Below, piece after piece: positions 14,100-22,353 of a stretch of 54,720 nucleotides of DNA. Both the position numbers and the translations under genes were made by a program. The notes beneath the pieces were generated by a model, which saw only the letters and a list, made by a program, of their open reading frames with translations, had not been told where the DNA came from and did no database searches. The stretch is from Sphingomonas sp. (GTDB taxonomy: Bacteria; Pseudomonadota; Alphaproteobacteria; Sphingomonadales; Sphingomonadaceae). Position 1 is the first letter of the stretch, and each line of letters opens with the position of its first letter. The stretch lies in assembly GCF_030145815.1 (NCBI RefSeq), contig NZ_JAIXHL010000027.1, positions 1 through 54,720 of the forward strand, read 5' to 3'.

Positions 14100-16130
14100 A
14101 TGAAGACTCAGTTTGCGGCCGCGCTGCTTGCGGCCACCTGCCTTGCGACTCCCGCCTTCGCCAATGACAGCGATCAGGTGCCGGTGATCATCGTCACCGC
14201 CAAGGCCAATCCCGAAGACCCGCCCGTCGTCGCCGAGGCGCGTGAGCGGCTGGCGCGGACGCCGGGGTCGGTGTCGGTGGTAGCGGCCGAAGCCTATGAG
14301 GACCGGTTCGCGGTCGGGACGCCGGACATCCTGCGCGACGTGCCGGGCGTGCTGGCGCAGAAGCGCTATGGCGAGGAGGGGCGGCTGTCGATCCGGGGCT
14401 CCGGCCTGGACCAGAGCTTTCACCAGCGCGGCGTGCTGCTGGCGCAGGATGGCGTGCCGTTTGCCGATGCCGATGGCTTTTCGGACTTTCAGAAGATCGA
14501 CCCGCTGGGGGCACGCTTTGTCGAGGTCTACAAGGGCGGCAACGCGCTGCGCTTCGGTGGGGCGCAGCTCGGCGGGGCGATCAACTTCGTGACGCCCAAT
14601 GGCAAGACCGCGCAGTCGCCGGTGCTGGTGCGGGTCGAGGCCGGGAGCGACGACACGGTGCGCGGCGTCGCGCAGCTTGCGGGCAAGTCGGGGGCGTTCG
14701 ACTTCTATGCCGGGGTCAATGCCTCCCACACCGATGGCTATCGCGTGCAGGGCTATCAGGACCAGATCCGCGGGACGCTGAATCTGGGCTATTCGTTCGG
14801 TGACGACAATGAGGTGCGCGCGATCCTCTATGCCGCCGATATCTATCAGGGCGTACCGGGGACGGTGACGCTCAACCAAGCGCTGTCCAATCCGCGTGCG
14901 CCGGGGACGACGGCGGTGGTGCAGAACCAGCGGCGCAATCAGGGCGTGTTTCGCGGCACGTTGCAGACGCGGCTGCGGCTGACCGACAGCCTGACGTTCG
15001 AGGGCGGGGTCTATGCGACGCAGACGGACCTGTACCACCCGGTTGGCATCTTCATCATCCAGGACACTGACACGCAGGGCGCGTTCGGGCGGTTCGACTG
15101 GAAGGGCGAGCTGGGCGGCATGAAGGCCGACCTGTTCTTTGGCGCTTTCTATCGTGAGGGCGTCACCGAGCAGGATCTGTTCGTCAATGCGGCGAGTGCG
15201 CAAGGGCCGCGGATCGGCGATGCGCGGCAGGTTGCCAATGCAATCGACCTGTTTGCCGAGGGGCGGCTGTTCGTGACCGACGGCCTGGCGCTGGTCGGCG
15301 GGGCGAGCTGGGGCCATGCCGGGCGCGACTATCTGAACCGGTTGAACGGGCGGACGGCTGAGCAGGACTATGAGTGGTTCGCGCCGCGCGTTGGGCTGCT
15401 CTACGAGACCGGGGATGCGCAGGTTTATGCGAACTTCACCCGCTCGGTCGAGCCGCCGCATTTTGGTGCGCTCGCGCAGACGAACCTGCTGGGATCGGTG
15501 TTCTCGCCGCTCGACCCGCAGCGGGCGTGGACGGCGGAAATCGGGACGCGCGGACGCAGCGGCTCTGTGGCGTGGGATGTCACCGCCTATCGCGCGTGGG
15601 TGAAGGGTGAGCTGCTGAGCTTCCTGACCTCGCCGACGATTCCCTCGACGATCTTCAACGCCGACAAAACGGTGCATCAGGGGATCGAGGCGAGCCTGGA
15701 CTGGTGGATCCTGGACGGGTCGGAGGGCAAGCTGCGGCTGCGCCAGACCTATGCACTGTCGGATTTCCGGTTCGATGGGGATGCGGTCTATGGCGACAAC
15801 CGGCTGCCGATCGCGCCGGTGCATTCGTATCGCGTTTCGCTGCGCTATCAGGGCGGGAGCGGATTGTTTGTCGAGCCGAACCTCGACTGGCGGCCGCAAT
15901 CGACCTGGGCGGATTACAACAACTCGATGAAGGTGCCGGGCTATGCGCTGCTGGGCATCGGGGCCGGGTTCGAGCTGGGTGGGGTGACGCTGTTTGCCGA
16001 TGCCCGGAACCTGACCGACAAACATTATGTGTCGGATCAGTCGGCGGCGATCACTGCGACCGCGGCGAGCGCGATCTTCCACCCCGGTGAGGGGCGGACG
16101 GTGATGTTCGGGCTGCGGACGCGGTTCTGA
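14100..16130 (+). CDS. TonB-dependent outer-membrane receptor
   Basis: A 676-aa receptor. The signal peptide is MKTQFAAALLAATCLATPAF, cleaved near AFA-ND. A TonB-box-like VPVIIVTAK follows, then the plug (TPGSVSVVAAE; LSIRGSGLDQSFHQRGV; VEVYKGGNALRFGGAQLGG) and a beta-barrel ending in an aromatic-terminated strand (VMFGLRTRF). The plug resembles siderophore or metal-complex receptors of the FecA/OprC type, and the DUF2946 gene 71 bp upstream hints at copper, though the ligand is unproven. The barrel looks complete. The gene ends at a composite repeat before a convergent gene. Confidence 0.9.
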   Translation: MKTQFAAALLAATCLATPAFANDSDQVPVIIVTAKANPEDPPVVAEARERLARTPGSVSVVAAEAYEDRFAVGTPDILRDVPGVLAQKRYGEEGRLSIRGSGLDQSFHQRGVLLAQDGVPFADADGFSDFQKIDPLGARFVEVYKGGNALRFGGAQLGGAINFVTPNGKTAQSPVLVRVEAGSDDTVRGVAQLAGKSGAFDFYAGVNASHTDGYRVQGYQDQIRGTLNLGYSFGDDNEVRAILYAADIYQGVPGTVTLNQALSNPRAPGTTAVVQNQRRNQGVFRGTLQTRLRLTDSLTFEGGVYATQTDLYHPVGIFIIQDTDTQGAFGRFDWKGELGGMKADLFFGAFYREGVTEQDLFVNAASAQGPRIGDARQVANAIDLFAEGRLFVTDGLALVGGASWGHAGRDYLNRLNGRTAEQDYEWFAPRVGLLYETGDAQVYANFTRSVEPPHFGALAQTNLLGSVFSPLDPQRAWTAEIGTRGRSGSVAWDVTAYRAWVKGELLSFLTSPTIPSTIFNADKTVHQGIEASLDWWILDGSEGKLRLRQTYALSDFRFDGDAVYGDNRLPIAPVHSYRVSLRYQGGSGLFVEPNLDWRPQSTWADYNNSMKVPGYALLGIGAGFELGGVTLFADARNLTDKHYVSDQSAAITATAASAIFHPGEGRTVMFGLRTRF

Positions 16131-16137
16131 CGAGCCA

Positions 16138-16304
16138 ATTCCTCCCCTGAGTGCTCAGGGGAGGGGGACCGCCGCGATGCGGTGGTGGAGGGGCGGCTGC
16201 GCAGACAGCCGTGAACAGCTCGGCAAAATTCCGCCGCTTGCAGCGGCGGCCCCTCCGTCATTGCTGCGCCATGCCACCTCCCCCAGCGAGCTGGGGGAGG
16301 AATT
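16138..16304. repeat. Composite palindromic repeat, copy 3
   Basis: About 167 bp between convergent stop codons at 16130 and 16303. The left hairpin is CTCCCCTGAGTGCTCAGGGG, the centre contains CAAAATTCCGCC, and the right arm ends CCCCCAGCGAGCTGGGGGAG. The last bases overlap the minus-strand stop codon. Confidence 0.85.
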
Positions 16305-17313
16305 AGCTGGGGCCGCACCCGCCGTCCCGGACTCCGCTGACGCTGCCGGTGCCAAGGATGATCTTGGCGCGGCGGGAGAAGGTGAGGGCTTGCCAGCGGC
16401 CGGCATTGCCGGTGGCGGTGCGGCTGCGCAGGTAGGTGAGGTGGAGCAGTTCGAACTGTTCGTCATCGATCTGGCCGGTGTCGATCAGGCAGGTCCATTG
16501 CGCGACGTTCCAGGCATAGTCGCGGCTGACGCCGTCCTGATCGACCGCTTCGCTGAGCCCCTGATACCAGGCGAGCATGGCCTTTAGCCGTTGTGGGCGC
16601 TGTTGGGGGGCGAGGTCGGCGAGTTTGCGGCGGAGGCGGGCGGCGTCCTCGTCGTTGGGGAGCGTCTTTTGCTGGACGCGGGTGTCGATCGCCCATTGGA
16701 CCTTGCGCGCGGTGATCGGGCCGGTCGGCCAGAGGCGATAGAGTTCGGCGCGGACTTCGAGAAGCAGGGCGACATAGGTGTCGGTCTGGACCTGAAGCAT
16801 CGCGTCATGGTCGAAGATTGCGGTGAGTTCGGCGATGGCGACGGGGGTGAGCTTACCGTCCGAGCCGTGCGCCGCGAGGATGCCGTCGCGGCATTTCTGG
16901 CGGACTGGCGTTTTGAGACAGTCTTTCGAGAAGAACAGCTTGCCGTAGGTTGGGGCGAGATCCTTCAGGGTTCGCTTGAAGCGGCGGCGGCTGTGGAAGC
17001 TGTCGCGCCAGGCGGTGAGGACGGGTTGCAAGCTGCCGGTGCCGTAATTCCATTGCGACATGCCGACCGAGACCAGCATCGAATCGAAATTGCCGACCGG
17101 CATCGCCCAGCAGCCCATGGTTTCGGGGATCGAGGTTTCGCGCATCCGGGCGAAGATGGCGGTGCGGTCGAGGCCGATATCGGCGAGTTGGGTCGCGGCC
17201 TGCGGGTCGATGGCGATGTGGGGGGTGTCGGCGACTTCGCGGCAGGGGGGACGGTCCTGGGCTGCGGCGGGGAGGGCGAGGAGGAACGCGGCAGTGGTGA
17301 GCCAGAATTTCAT
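16303..17313 (-). CDS. Secreted protein, possibly lysozyme/chitosanase-like
   Basis: A 336-aa exported protein: signal peptide MKFWLTTAAFLLALPAAAQ, start at the ATG at 17313 behind GGGGAAG. The motif SIPETMGCWAMPVGNFDSM followed by SQWNYGTGSLQPVL is like a segment in putative peptidoglycan- or chitosan-active proteins that carry LQWN-x-GQGTLQPLL. E63 or a neighbour could be an active-site acid, but no full catalytic set was confirmed. Several cysteines (PPCRE, MGCWA, KDCLK, QKCRD, WTCLI, GGCGPS) suggest disulfides. The family call is tentative. Confidence 0.55.
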   Translation of the reverse strand: MKFWLTTAAFLLALPAAAQDRPPCREVADTPHIAIDPQAATQLADIGLDRTAIFARMRETSIPETMGCWAMPVGNFDSMLVSVGMSQWNYGTGSLQPVLTAWRDSFHSRRRFKRTLKDLAPTYGKLFFSKDCLKTPVRQKCRDGILAAHGSDGKLTPVAIAELTAIFDHDAMLQVQTDTYVALLLEVRAELYRLWPTGPITARKVQWAIDTRVQQKTLPNDEDAARLRRKLADLAPQQRPQRLKAMLAWYQGLSEAVDQDGVSRDYAWNVAQWTCLIDTGQIDDEQFELLHLTYLRSRTATGNAGRWQALTFSRRAKIILGTGSVSGVRDGGCGPS

Positions 17314-17327
17314 CGCGCTTCCCCTTG

Positions 17328-17438
17328 TCGTCACCCCCGCGAAAGCGGGGGCCCATCTCCGGCGATCGATCCTAGCTTAGCGGGTAGCTTGCAGGAAAGT
17401 CCGGGAGATGGGCCCCGGGTCAAGCCCGGGGTGACGAG
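17328..17438. repeat. Inverted repeat pair (GTCACCCC ... GGGGTGAC)
   Basis: About 110 bp. The outer arms are CGTCACCCCC (from 17328) and CCGGGGTGACG (to 17438). Inside them, GGGGGCCCATCTCC at the left pairs with GGGAGATGGGCCCC at the right, and each half has its own small hairpin. It fills the gap between hslU and the secreted-protein gene. Confidence 0.8.
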
Positions 17439-17466
17439 AGGGGGGGATGCACGACAATCGTTCTGG

Positions 17467-17519
17467 CATCCTCCCCCTCCGTCGCCTTCGGCGCCACCTC
17501 CCCCTTGCGGGGGAGGATT
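17467..17519. repeat. Half-length palindromic repeat downstream of hslU
   Basis: ATCCTCCCCCTCCGTCGCC at the left and CACCTCCCCCTTGCGGGGGA at the right, the same type as 4351-4402. It ends at the hslU stop codon and may serve as its terminator. Confidence 0.75.
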
Positions 17520-18812
17520 CTAAAGCACGTAGCGGCTGAGGTCGGTGTTGCGGGCGATGCTGGCCAGTTGCGATTCGACATACGCCGCGTCGACCACGAG
17601 TTCGGAGCCGGCGCGGTCCTCGGCGTCGAAGCTCACTTCTTCGAGCAGCTTTTCCATCACCGTCTGGAGGCGGCGGGCGCCGATATTTTCGACTTCGCCA
17701 TTCACCTCCGCCGCGATGCGGGCGACGGCGCGGATGCCGTCTTCGGTGAAGCTCACATCGACGCCTTCGGTGCCGATCAGCGCGCGATATTGTTCGGGCA
17801 GCGACGCCTTGGTGTCCGAGAGGATCGCGACGAAGTCATCCTCAGTCAGGCCTTTCAGCTCGACGCGGATCGGCAGGCGGCCCTGCAGCTCGGGGAGCAG
17901 GTCGCTGGGCTTGGCAACGTGGAACGCGCCCGACGCGATGAACAGGATGTGGTCGGTCTTCATCGGGCCGTACTTCGTGGCGACCGTGGTCCCCTCGATC
18001 AGGGGCAGCAGATCGCGCTGCACGCCTTCGCGGCTGACGCTGCCGCCGCGCACGTCGCTGACCGCGATCTTGTCGATTTCATCGAGGAAGACGATGCCGT
18101 TCGCTTCGGCGTCGGCGAGTGCGACGCGGGCGACGTCGTCCTGATCGAGGCGCTTGTCGGCTTCTTCCTCGACCAATTTGGCCCAGGCGGCGTGGACGTT
18201 CATCTTGCGGCGCTTGAGCTGGGGACCGCCCAGGCCCTTCATCATTTCGCCGAGGTTGATCATCTGCGGACCGGCGCCGGGGATGTCGAAGGGCATGCCG
18301 CCGGATGCTTCGACCTCGATCTCGATCTCGGTATTGTCGAGATGGCCCTGATTGAGGCGTTCGCGGAAGGCTTCGCGGGTTGCTTGCGAGCTGTCCTTGC
18401 CGGTCAGCGCGTCGAGCAGGCGGGTCATCGCCGCGGCCTCGGCCTTGTCCTTCACTGCGGCGCGGCGGCGTTCCTTTTCGAGGCGGATTGCTTCCTCGAC
18501 CAGATCGCGGGCGATCTGTTCGACGTCGCGGCCGACATAGCCGACTTCGGTGAATTTGGTCGCCTCGACCTTTACGAACGGGGCGTCGGCGAGCTTGGCG
18601 AGGCGGCGGCTGATCTCGGTCTTGCCGCAGCCGGTCGGGCCGATCATCAGGATGTTCTTGGGCGTCACTTCGTCGCGCAGATCGGCCTTGAGCTGCTGGC
18701 GGCGCCAGCGGTTGCGCAGCGCGACGGCGACCGCGCGCTTGGCGTCGCGCTGGCCGATGATATGCGCGTCGAGCGCGGCGACGATGGCTTTGGGGGTGAG
18801 TTGGTCGTTCAT
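17520..18812 (-). CDS. hslU: ATP-dependent protease ATPase subunit HslU
   Basis: A 430-aa AAA+ unfoldase that feeds substrates to the HslV peptidase. Walker A is residues 58-65 (GPTGCGKT), Walker B 241-247 (VFLDEID), and the pore loop GYVG is 91-94. The intermediate domain lies between about 110 and 230, somewhat variable as usual. Sensor and arginine-finger region ELQGRLPIRVELK is present. The C-terminal tail LSRYVL is the peptide that inserts into HslV and activates it. It follows hslV by 96 bp, a gap occupied by two palindromes. Confidence 0.97.
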   Translation of the reverse strand: MNDQLTPKAIVAALDAHIIGQRDAKRAVAVALRNRWRRQQLKADLRDEVTPKNILMIGPTGCGKTEISRRLAKLADAPFVKVEATKFTEVGYVGRDVEQIARDLVEEAIRLEKERRRAAVKDKAEAAAMTRLLDALTGKDSSQATREAFRERLNQGHLDNTEIEIEVEASGGMPFDIPGAGPQMINLGEMMKGLGGPQLKRRKMNVHAAWAKLVEEEADKRLDQDDVARVALADAEANGIVFLDEIDKIAVSDVRGGSVSREGVQRDLLPLIEGTTVATKYGPMKTDHILFIASGAFHVAKPSDLLPELQGRLPIRVELKGLTEDDFVAILSDTKASLPEQYRALIGTEGVDVSFTEDGIRAVARIAAEVNGEVENIGARRLQTVMEKLLEEVSFDAEDRAGSELVVDAAYVESQLASIARNTDLSRYVL

Positions 18813-18823
18813 TCTGGTCCACG

Positions 18824-18904
18824 TCGCCCCGGCGAAGGCCGGGGCCGCTAGAGGGAGAGGGTTCGCGTATCACATGGCGGCCCCGGCCTGCGCCGGGGCG
18901 ACGC
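18824..18904. repeat. Two CCCCGGC palindromes between hslV and hslU
   Basis: Inverted-orientation copy at 18825-18848 (GTCGCCCCGGCGAAGGCCGG) and direct-orientation copy at 18874-18902 (CCCCGGCCTGCGCCGGGGCG). They belong to the same family as the repeats around the GIY-YIG gene at 11431-12046. They could stabilise or separate the hslV and hslU parts of the transcript. Confidence 0.85.
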
Positions 18905-18908
18905 TTGA

Positions 18909-19457
18909 TTACGCCGCGTCGAGGCTTTCGACGGTGAGCCGGTCGTTGGTGTAAACGCACAGCTCGGCGGCGATGGCCATCGCCTTGCGGCACATGGTTT
19001 CGGCATCCGGCTCATAATCGTTGAGCGCGCGGGCGGCGGCGAGGGCGAAGTTTCCGCCCGATCCGATCGCGGCGATCCCGCCCTCCGGCTCCAGCACGTC
19101 GCCATTGCCGGTGACGATCAGCGTCGTCGACTTGTCCGCGACGATCAGCATCGCTTCGAGGTTGCGGAGAAATTTGTCGGTGCGCCAGTCCTTGGCCAGC
19201 TCGACCGCGGCGCGGAGCAGCTGGCCCTGATGGCGTTCGAGCTTGCTTTCCAGCCGCTCGAACAAGGTGAAGGCGTCGGCGGTGGCGCCGGCGAACCCGG
19301 CGATGACGCTGCCGTCGCCCAGCGGGCGGACCTTGCGGGCATTGGGTTTCATCACGGTCGAACCCTGCGAGACCTGGCCGTCGCCGGCAATGACCACGCG
19401 GCCGCCCTTGCGCACGGAAAGGATCGTTGTGCCGTGCCACTGTATCTTGTCGCTCAT
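18909..19457 (-). CDS. hslV: ATP-dependent protease proteolytic subunit HslV
   Basis: A 182-aa proteasome-like N-terminal threonine peptidase. The nucleophile is T10 in WHGTTILSVRKGG, after a nine-residue propeptide that must be removed; alphaproteobacterial HslV often has this short leader. AGDGQVSQG, NARKVRPL and the GSGGNFALAAARAL segment are family hallmarks. The start is the ATG at 19457, as upstream in-frame ATGs only add sequence antisense to nothing conserved. It forms an operon with hslU downstream. The holin gene lies 92 bp upstream on the same strand. Confidence 0.96.
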   Translation of the reverse strand: MSDKIQWHGTTILSVRKGGRVVIAGDGQVSQGSTVMKPNARKVRPLGDGSVIAGFAGATADAFTLFERLESKLERHQGQLLRAAVELAKDWRTDKFLRNLEAMLIVADKSTTLIVTGNGDVLEPEGGIAAIGSGGNFALAAARALNDYEPDAETMCRKAMAIAAELCVYTNDRLTVESLDAA

Positions 19458-19549
19458 GGGCCGGGATATGGGGAGGGGGTCTTGGGCTTGCCAAGACCCC
19501 TGCCCGAAACTGACGAAGTTACGCGGAACGCGCCTCGTCCTGTCAGCTT

Positions 19550-19963
19550 CTACTTCTCCACGCCCTTGATCTTCCCCCATTGGCGGGCGGCGGTGTAGCC
19601 GAGATAGCCGGTGCCGAAGAGTGCGTAGAGCGATTCCGGGATGCCGGTGAGATAGGCGTTCATGGCGGCGGCGATCCCCTTGGCCATGTCCGGCTGGACC
19701 GCGCCGATCAGGCCCATGGGAATGGCCCACAGCAGCAGCGCATACATGACGTAGAGGAAGCTGGGGCGGGCGCGGCTGGTCCAGGGGTCGGGGGATTGCG
19801 CTTCGGCGACGATGGCCGAGAGCTGGGTGCGGACGGCCTCCATCTCCTGCGTGCCTTGCAGCTTGAGCAGTTCGAGCTTGGCGGCGTCGCGCGCCTTGGG
19901 GTCGGGGATGATCTTGTCGATCAGGCCGGCGATGGGGCCGATCAGGCTGGCAATGACACTCAT
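19550..19963 (-). CDS. GTA-type holin (3TM family)
   Basis: A 137-aa protein matching the GTA_holin_3TM family. The N-terminal amphipathic part (DKIIPDPKARDAAKLELLKL) is followed by the family core SPDPWTSRARPSFLYVMY, hydrophobic helices (LLLWAIPMGLIGAV; ESLYALFGTGYLGYTAARQ) and the end KIKGVEK. In Rhodobacter such a holin, with an endolysin, releases gene transfer agents and lies away from the main structural cluster. Here it directly follows a GH108 endolysin gene (gap 56 bp). Prophage remnant is the alternative origin. Confidence 0.85.
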   Translation of the reverse strand: MSVIASLIGPIAGLIDKIIPDPKARDAAKLELLKLQGTQEMEAVRTQLSAIVAEAQSPDPWTSRARPSFLYVMYALLLWAIPMGLIGAVQPDMAKGIAAAMNAYLTGIPESLYALFGTGYLGYTAARQWGKIKGVEK

Positions 19964-20019
19964 GGTGGGTCTCCGGAAGGGCGTGGAAGTTTACACTGGC
20001 TTTACACTATCGGCGCTGT

Positions 20020-20562
20020 TCACGAACCGATACGGTTCGCGAGCCAGCCGTAGAGAAAGGCTTCGTTGGCGGGGCGGCTTTCGGCGAGCGCGATGTAGCG
20101 TTCGCCCTGAAGCGCCTCGACCGCCTTGAGCAGCACGCGCTCACCGGGCGGGCCGCGCGTGTCGAGGAACGCGGCGAGCGCGGCGAGGGTGATGGGGCCG
20201 ATCTGGCCATCGACGCCCATATCGGGATAGTCGCGCGCGTTGCGGTTGAGGCCATTCAGTGCGCGTTGCAGGAAGCGCGCGGCGACCGCGGGACCCATGT
20301 TGACGCCGGTGTCGAACAGCTCGGCGGCGAGGGTGGGCGCGCGTTCGGCGACTTTGTCGAAGCGCGGACGGAGCCAGTAGAGGCGGCGGTAGATGGCGGC
20401 GGCTTCGCTGCGCGGGAAGACGCGCATGTCGCCCGAGTAGCCGTGGGCGCGGGCGACGCGTTCGGTGATGCCCCAGCGGGTCGGGCCGCCGCGATCGGCG
20501 GGGTGGTCGCTATAGCCGCCCTCGCGCGCGATCACGTCGTCGATGAGTTGGTCGATGGTCAT
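20020..20562 (-). CDS. GH108 endolysin (N-acetylmuramidase)
   Basis: A 180-aa muramidase. The GH108 active-site segment is at the N-terminus: E14 in REGGYSDHPADRGGPT, then RWGIT. The middle contains YRRLYWLRPRFD and ELFDTGVNMGP, and a peptidoglycan-binding-like helix pair (VDGQIGPITLAALAAF) follows. There is no signal peptide, so it needs the adjacent holin to reach the wall. GGAGG before the ATG at 20562 fixes the start. Endolysin-holin order on one strand makes a compact lysis cassette. No other phage structural gene is in the window. Confidence 0.9.
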   Translation of the reverse strand: MTIDQLIDDVIAREGGYSDHPADRGGPTRWGITERVARAHGYSGDMRVFPRSEAAAIYRRLYWLRPRFDKVAERAPTLAAELFDTGVNMGPAVAARFLQRALNGLNRNARDYPDMGVDGQIGPITLAALAAFLDTRGPPGERVLLKAVEALQGERYIALAESRPANEAFLYGWLANRIGS

Positions 20563-20631
20563 GTTTTGTTCCTCCTTGCCGACTCGCGATAACCTATATG
20601 GTTCGTTGTAGGAAAGGGGTGATTGCGGCTT

Positions 20632-20802
20632 TATTCCTTCCATGAGCTTGCTCAGGGGAGGGGGACCGCTTGCGGAGCGAGTGGTGGAGGGGCGGCCGCG
20701 CAGACGGCCGTAAGCGGCTCGGCAAAATTCCGCCGCTTGCAGCGGCGGCCCCTCCGTCAGCGCTGCGCGCTGCCACCTCCCCCAGCAAGCTGGGGGAGGA
20801 AT
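20632..20802. repeat. Composite palindromic repeat, copy 4
   Basis: About 170 bp between divergent genes (endolysin and tlyA). Left arm CATGAGCTTGCTCAGGGGAG, centre CAAAATTCCGCCGC, right arm CCCCCAGCAAGCTGGGGGAG. Because both neighbours start here, it cannot be only a terminator; it sits in the 5' regions of both transcripts or between their promoters. Confidence 0.85.
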
Positions 20803-20843
20803 GGGTGTTTCGCGGGGATGACGGCTGGGGTAGAGGGGCCGCC

Positions 20844-21599
20844 ATGGCCAAGACACGACCCGATCAGCTACTCGTCGAACGCGGGCTTGCCGAGAGCCGC
20901 ACGCGCGCGCAGGCGCTGATCCTGGCGGGGCTGGTGTTCAGCGGCGACAAGCGGGTGGACAAGCCCGGGCAGGCGATCGCGCCCGATGCGCCGCTGGCGG
21001 TCAAGGGGCGCGACCATCCCTGGGTGTCGCGCGGCGGGGTGAAGCTGGCGCATGGGGTGGATCATTTTGGGATCGACCCGGCGGGCATGGTGGGACTCGA
21101 TGTCGGGTCTTCGACCGGGGGCTTTACCGATGTGCTGCTGAGCCGGGGCGCGGTGCGCGTCTATGCGGTGGACAGCGGGACCAATCAGCTGGCGTGGAAG
21201 CTGCGCCAGGATGAGCGCGTGGTGGTGCATGAACAGACCAGCGCGCGGGTGCTGACGCCGACGCATATCCCGGAGCCGATCGACATTGTGGTGTGCGATG
21301 CGAGCTTCATCGCGCTGTCCAAGGTGCTGGAGCGGCCCTTCGCGTTCGTGCGGGAAGGGGCGTGGGTGGTCGCGCTGATCAAGCCGCAGTTCGAAGCCGG
21401 GCGCGGCGAGGTCGGCAAGGGCGGCGTGGTGCGCGATGCCGCGGTGCATGAGCGGGTGTGCGCCGAGGTGGTCGGCTGGCTGGAAGGGCTGGGCTGGAGC
21501 GTTGCTGGGGTGACGACCAGCCCGATCACCGGGCCGGAGGGGAATGTCGAATTTCTCGTCGCGGCGCGGGCCGGGGCGGCGGGGGAGATGGTGGCGTGA
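20844..21599 (+). CDS. tlyA: TlyA family rRNA 2'-O-methyltransferase
   Basis: A 251-aa protein with an N-terminal S4 RNA-binding domain (DQLLVERGLAESRTRAQALI) and a C-terminal FtsJ-like methyltransferase. The SAM motif is LDVGSSTGGFTDVLL, and the catalytic tetrad positions are suggested by K in RGGVKL, D in VVCDASFIALS and K in LIKPQFEAGR. The family methylates 16S and sometimes 23S rRNA at cytidine 2'-OH; it is also called a hemolysin A homologue in older annotations. The start is MAKTRPDQLL at 20844. Its TGA is interlocked with the GTG of the next gene. Confidence 0.93.
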   Translation: MAKTRPDQLLVERGLAESRTRAQALILAGLVFSGDKRVDKPGQAIAPDAPLAVKGRDHPWVSRGGVKLAHGVDHFGIDPAGMVGLDVGSSTGGFTDVLLSRGAVRVYAVDSGTNQLAWKLRQDERVVVHEQTSARVLTPTHIPEPIDIVVCDASFIALSKVLERPFAFVREGAWVVALIKPQFEAGRGEVGKGGVVRDAAVHERVCAEVVGWLEGLGWSVAGVTTSPITGPEGNVEFLVAARAGAAGEMVA

Positions 21600-21961
21600 G
21601 GCCGGAGCGGGACGAGCAGCAGCATTCGATTCCGGAAGAACTTCGGGGCCATTTCGTGCGGATCGTCGATGCCTTTGTCGCGGGGGACTATTCCTTGCAG
21701 TCCGCCGGCATCGCTGGCGTCGATCCGATCGATGCCGATACGGCTGAGTATATCGAAAAGTGCATTGCGGCTTATGGAGACGCGCTGGCACCGCTCGACC
21801 CCGCAGTTTGGGAGCGGTCCTGCTATGGTTGGTCGGGCGATCACTGGGAAATGCTTGTCGATCTGACGACACAGCATCAGGAGGTGAGCGATCTCACACT
21901 CCATGTTGACGTTCGACTCGATCCTCTACGCATCGCAGTCCGTTCTGTTCACGTTCCCTAG
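21596..21961 (+). CDS. Small hypothetical protein coupled to tlyA
   Basis: A 121-aa acidic soluble protein. It starts with GTG at 21596, overlapping the tlyA stop as GTGA, with GGGGGAG 8 nt ahead; this explains why no ATG start fits. Landmarks are FVRIVDAFVAGDYSL, CYGWSGDHWEMLVDL and a final RSVHVP. The block W-x-(S)-x-W-x-x-LVDL with a following SDLTL strand resembles a family of small uncharacterised bacterial proteins, sometimes seen as possible immunity proteins; the match is from memory and weak. Translational coupling to tlyA is clear from the overlap. Confidence 0.65.
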   Translation: MRPERDEQQHSIPEELRGHFVRIVDAFVAGDYSLQSAGIAGVDPIDADTAEYIEKCIAAYGDALAPLDPAVWERSCYGWSGDHWEMLVDLTTQHQEVSDLTLHVDVRLDPLRIAVRSVHVP

Positions 21962-21977
21962 CTAGCTGGTGCGTGCT

Positions 21978-22072
21978 GCCTCGGCCGTTTGTGCTGAGCT
22001 TGTCGAGACACGCTCCCCGCGTTCTGTGAGGACGGGATGGCGCCCTTAGACAAGCTCAGGGCAAACGGCTGT
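21978..22072. repeat. Inverted repeat, GTGCTGAGCTTGTCGA type
   Basis: Left arm CCGTTTGTGCTGAGCTTGTC and right arm GACAAGCTCAGGGCAAACGG face each other across about 45 bp. Translated, it gives the well-known spurious peptide FALSLSKG found in many alphaproteobacterial annotations. It lies downstream of the tlyA-linked gene and could act as terminator. Confidence 0.8.
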
Positions 22073-22200
22073 CGGGATCTCAATTTCGGGGAGATGCCCT
22101 GAACCCCATTCTGGGTAAGAGGGGGACCCGTATGACGATTCTGTGACTGGACAGCGCCGCGGGCGGGGCGCAGCATGCGGCTTCCTTTGGGGAGGATGTG

Positions 22201-22353
22201 ATGCGGATGTCGCTAATGGATACCGCTACCGAGCTGTTTCGCGAGACGCCGGCGGAGGCGCCGCCTGAACTGGCGGTGCGCTGGTGCGCCTATGTCGAGG
22301 CGATCGGGGCGTGTGCGGTGCTGGTGATCGTGGGGCTGGTGCTGGCGGGCTAA
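22201..22353 (+). CDS. Small membrane protein, 50 aa
   Basis: A short gene: GGAGG at 22191-22195 lies 5 nt before the ATG, an excellent site. The protein has a polar N-terminus (MRMSLMDTATELFRETPAEA), a W-C-A-Y turn and one hydrophobic helix (GACAVLVIVGLVLAG) ending at the stop. Its TAA overlaps the TAG of the convergent HerA-like gene by two bases. No family is recognised. The strong ribosome-binding site and single clean helix argue for a real small membrane protein; codon use is GC-rich like its neighbours. Confidence 0.65.
   Translation: MRMSLMDTATELFRETPAEAPPELAVRWCAYVEAIGACAVLVIVGLVLAG

Noticed and set aside
13593..16082. 829-codon minus-strand frame opposite the DUF2946 and TonB receptor genes
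   Set aside because: Low-complexity Arg/Pro/Gln composition typical of an antisense frame in high-GC DNA; the plus-strand products have signal peptides and known domains.
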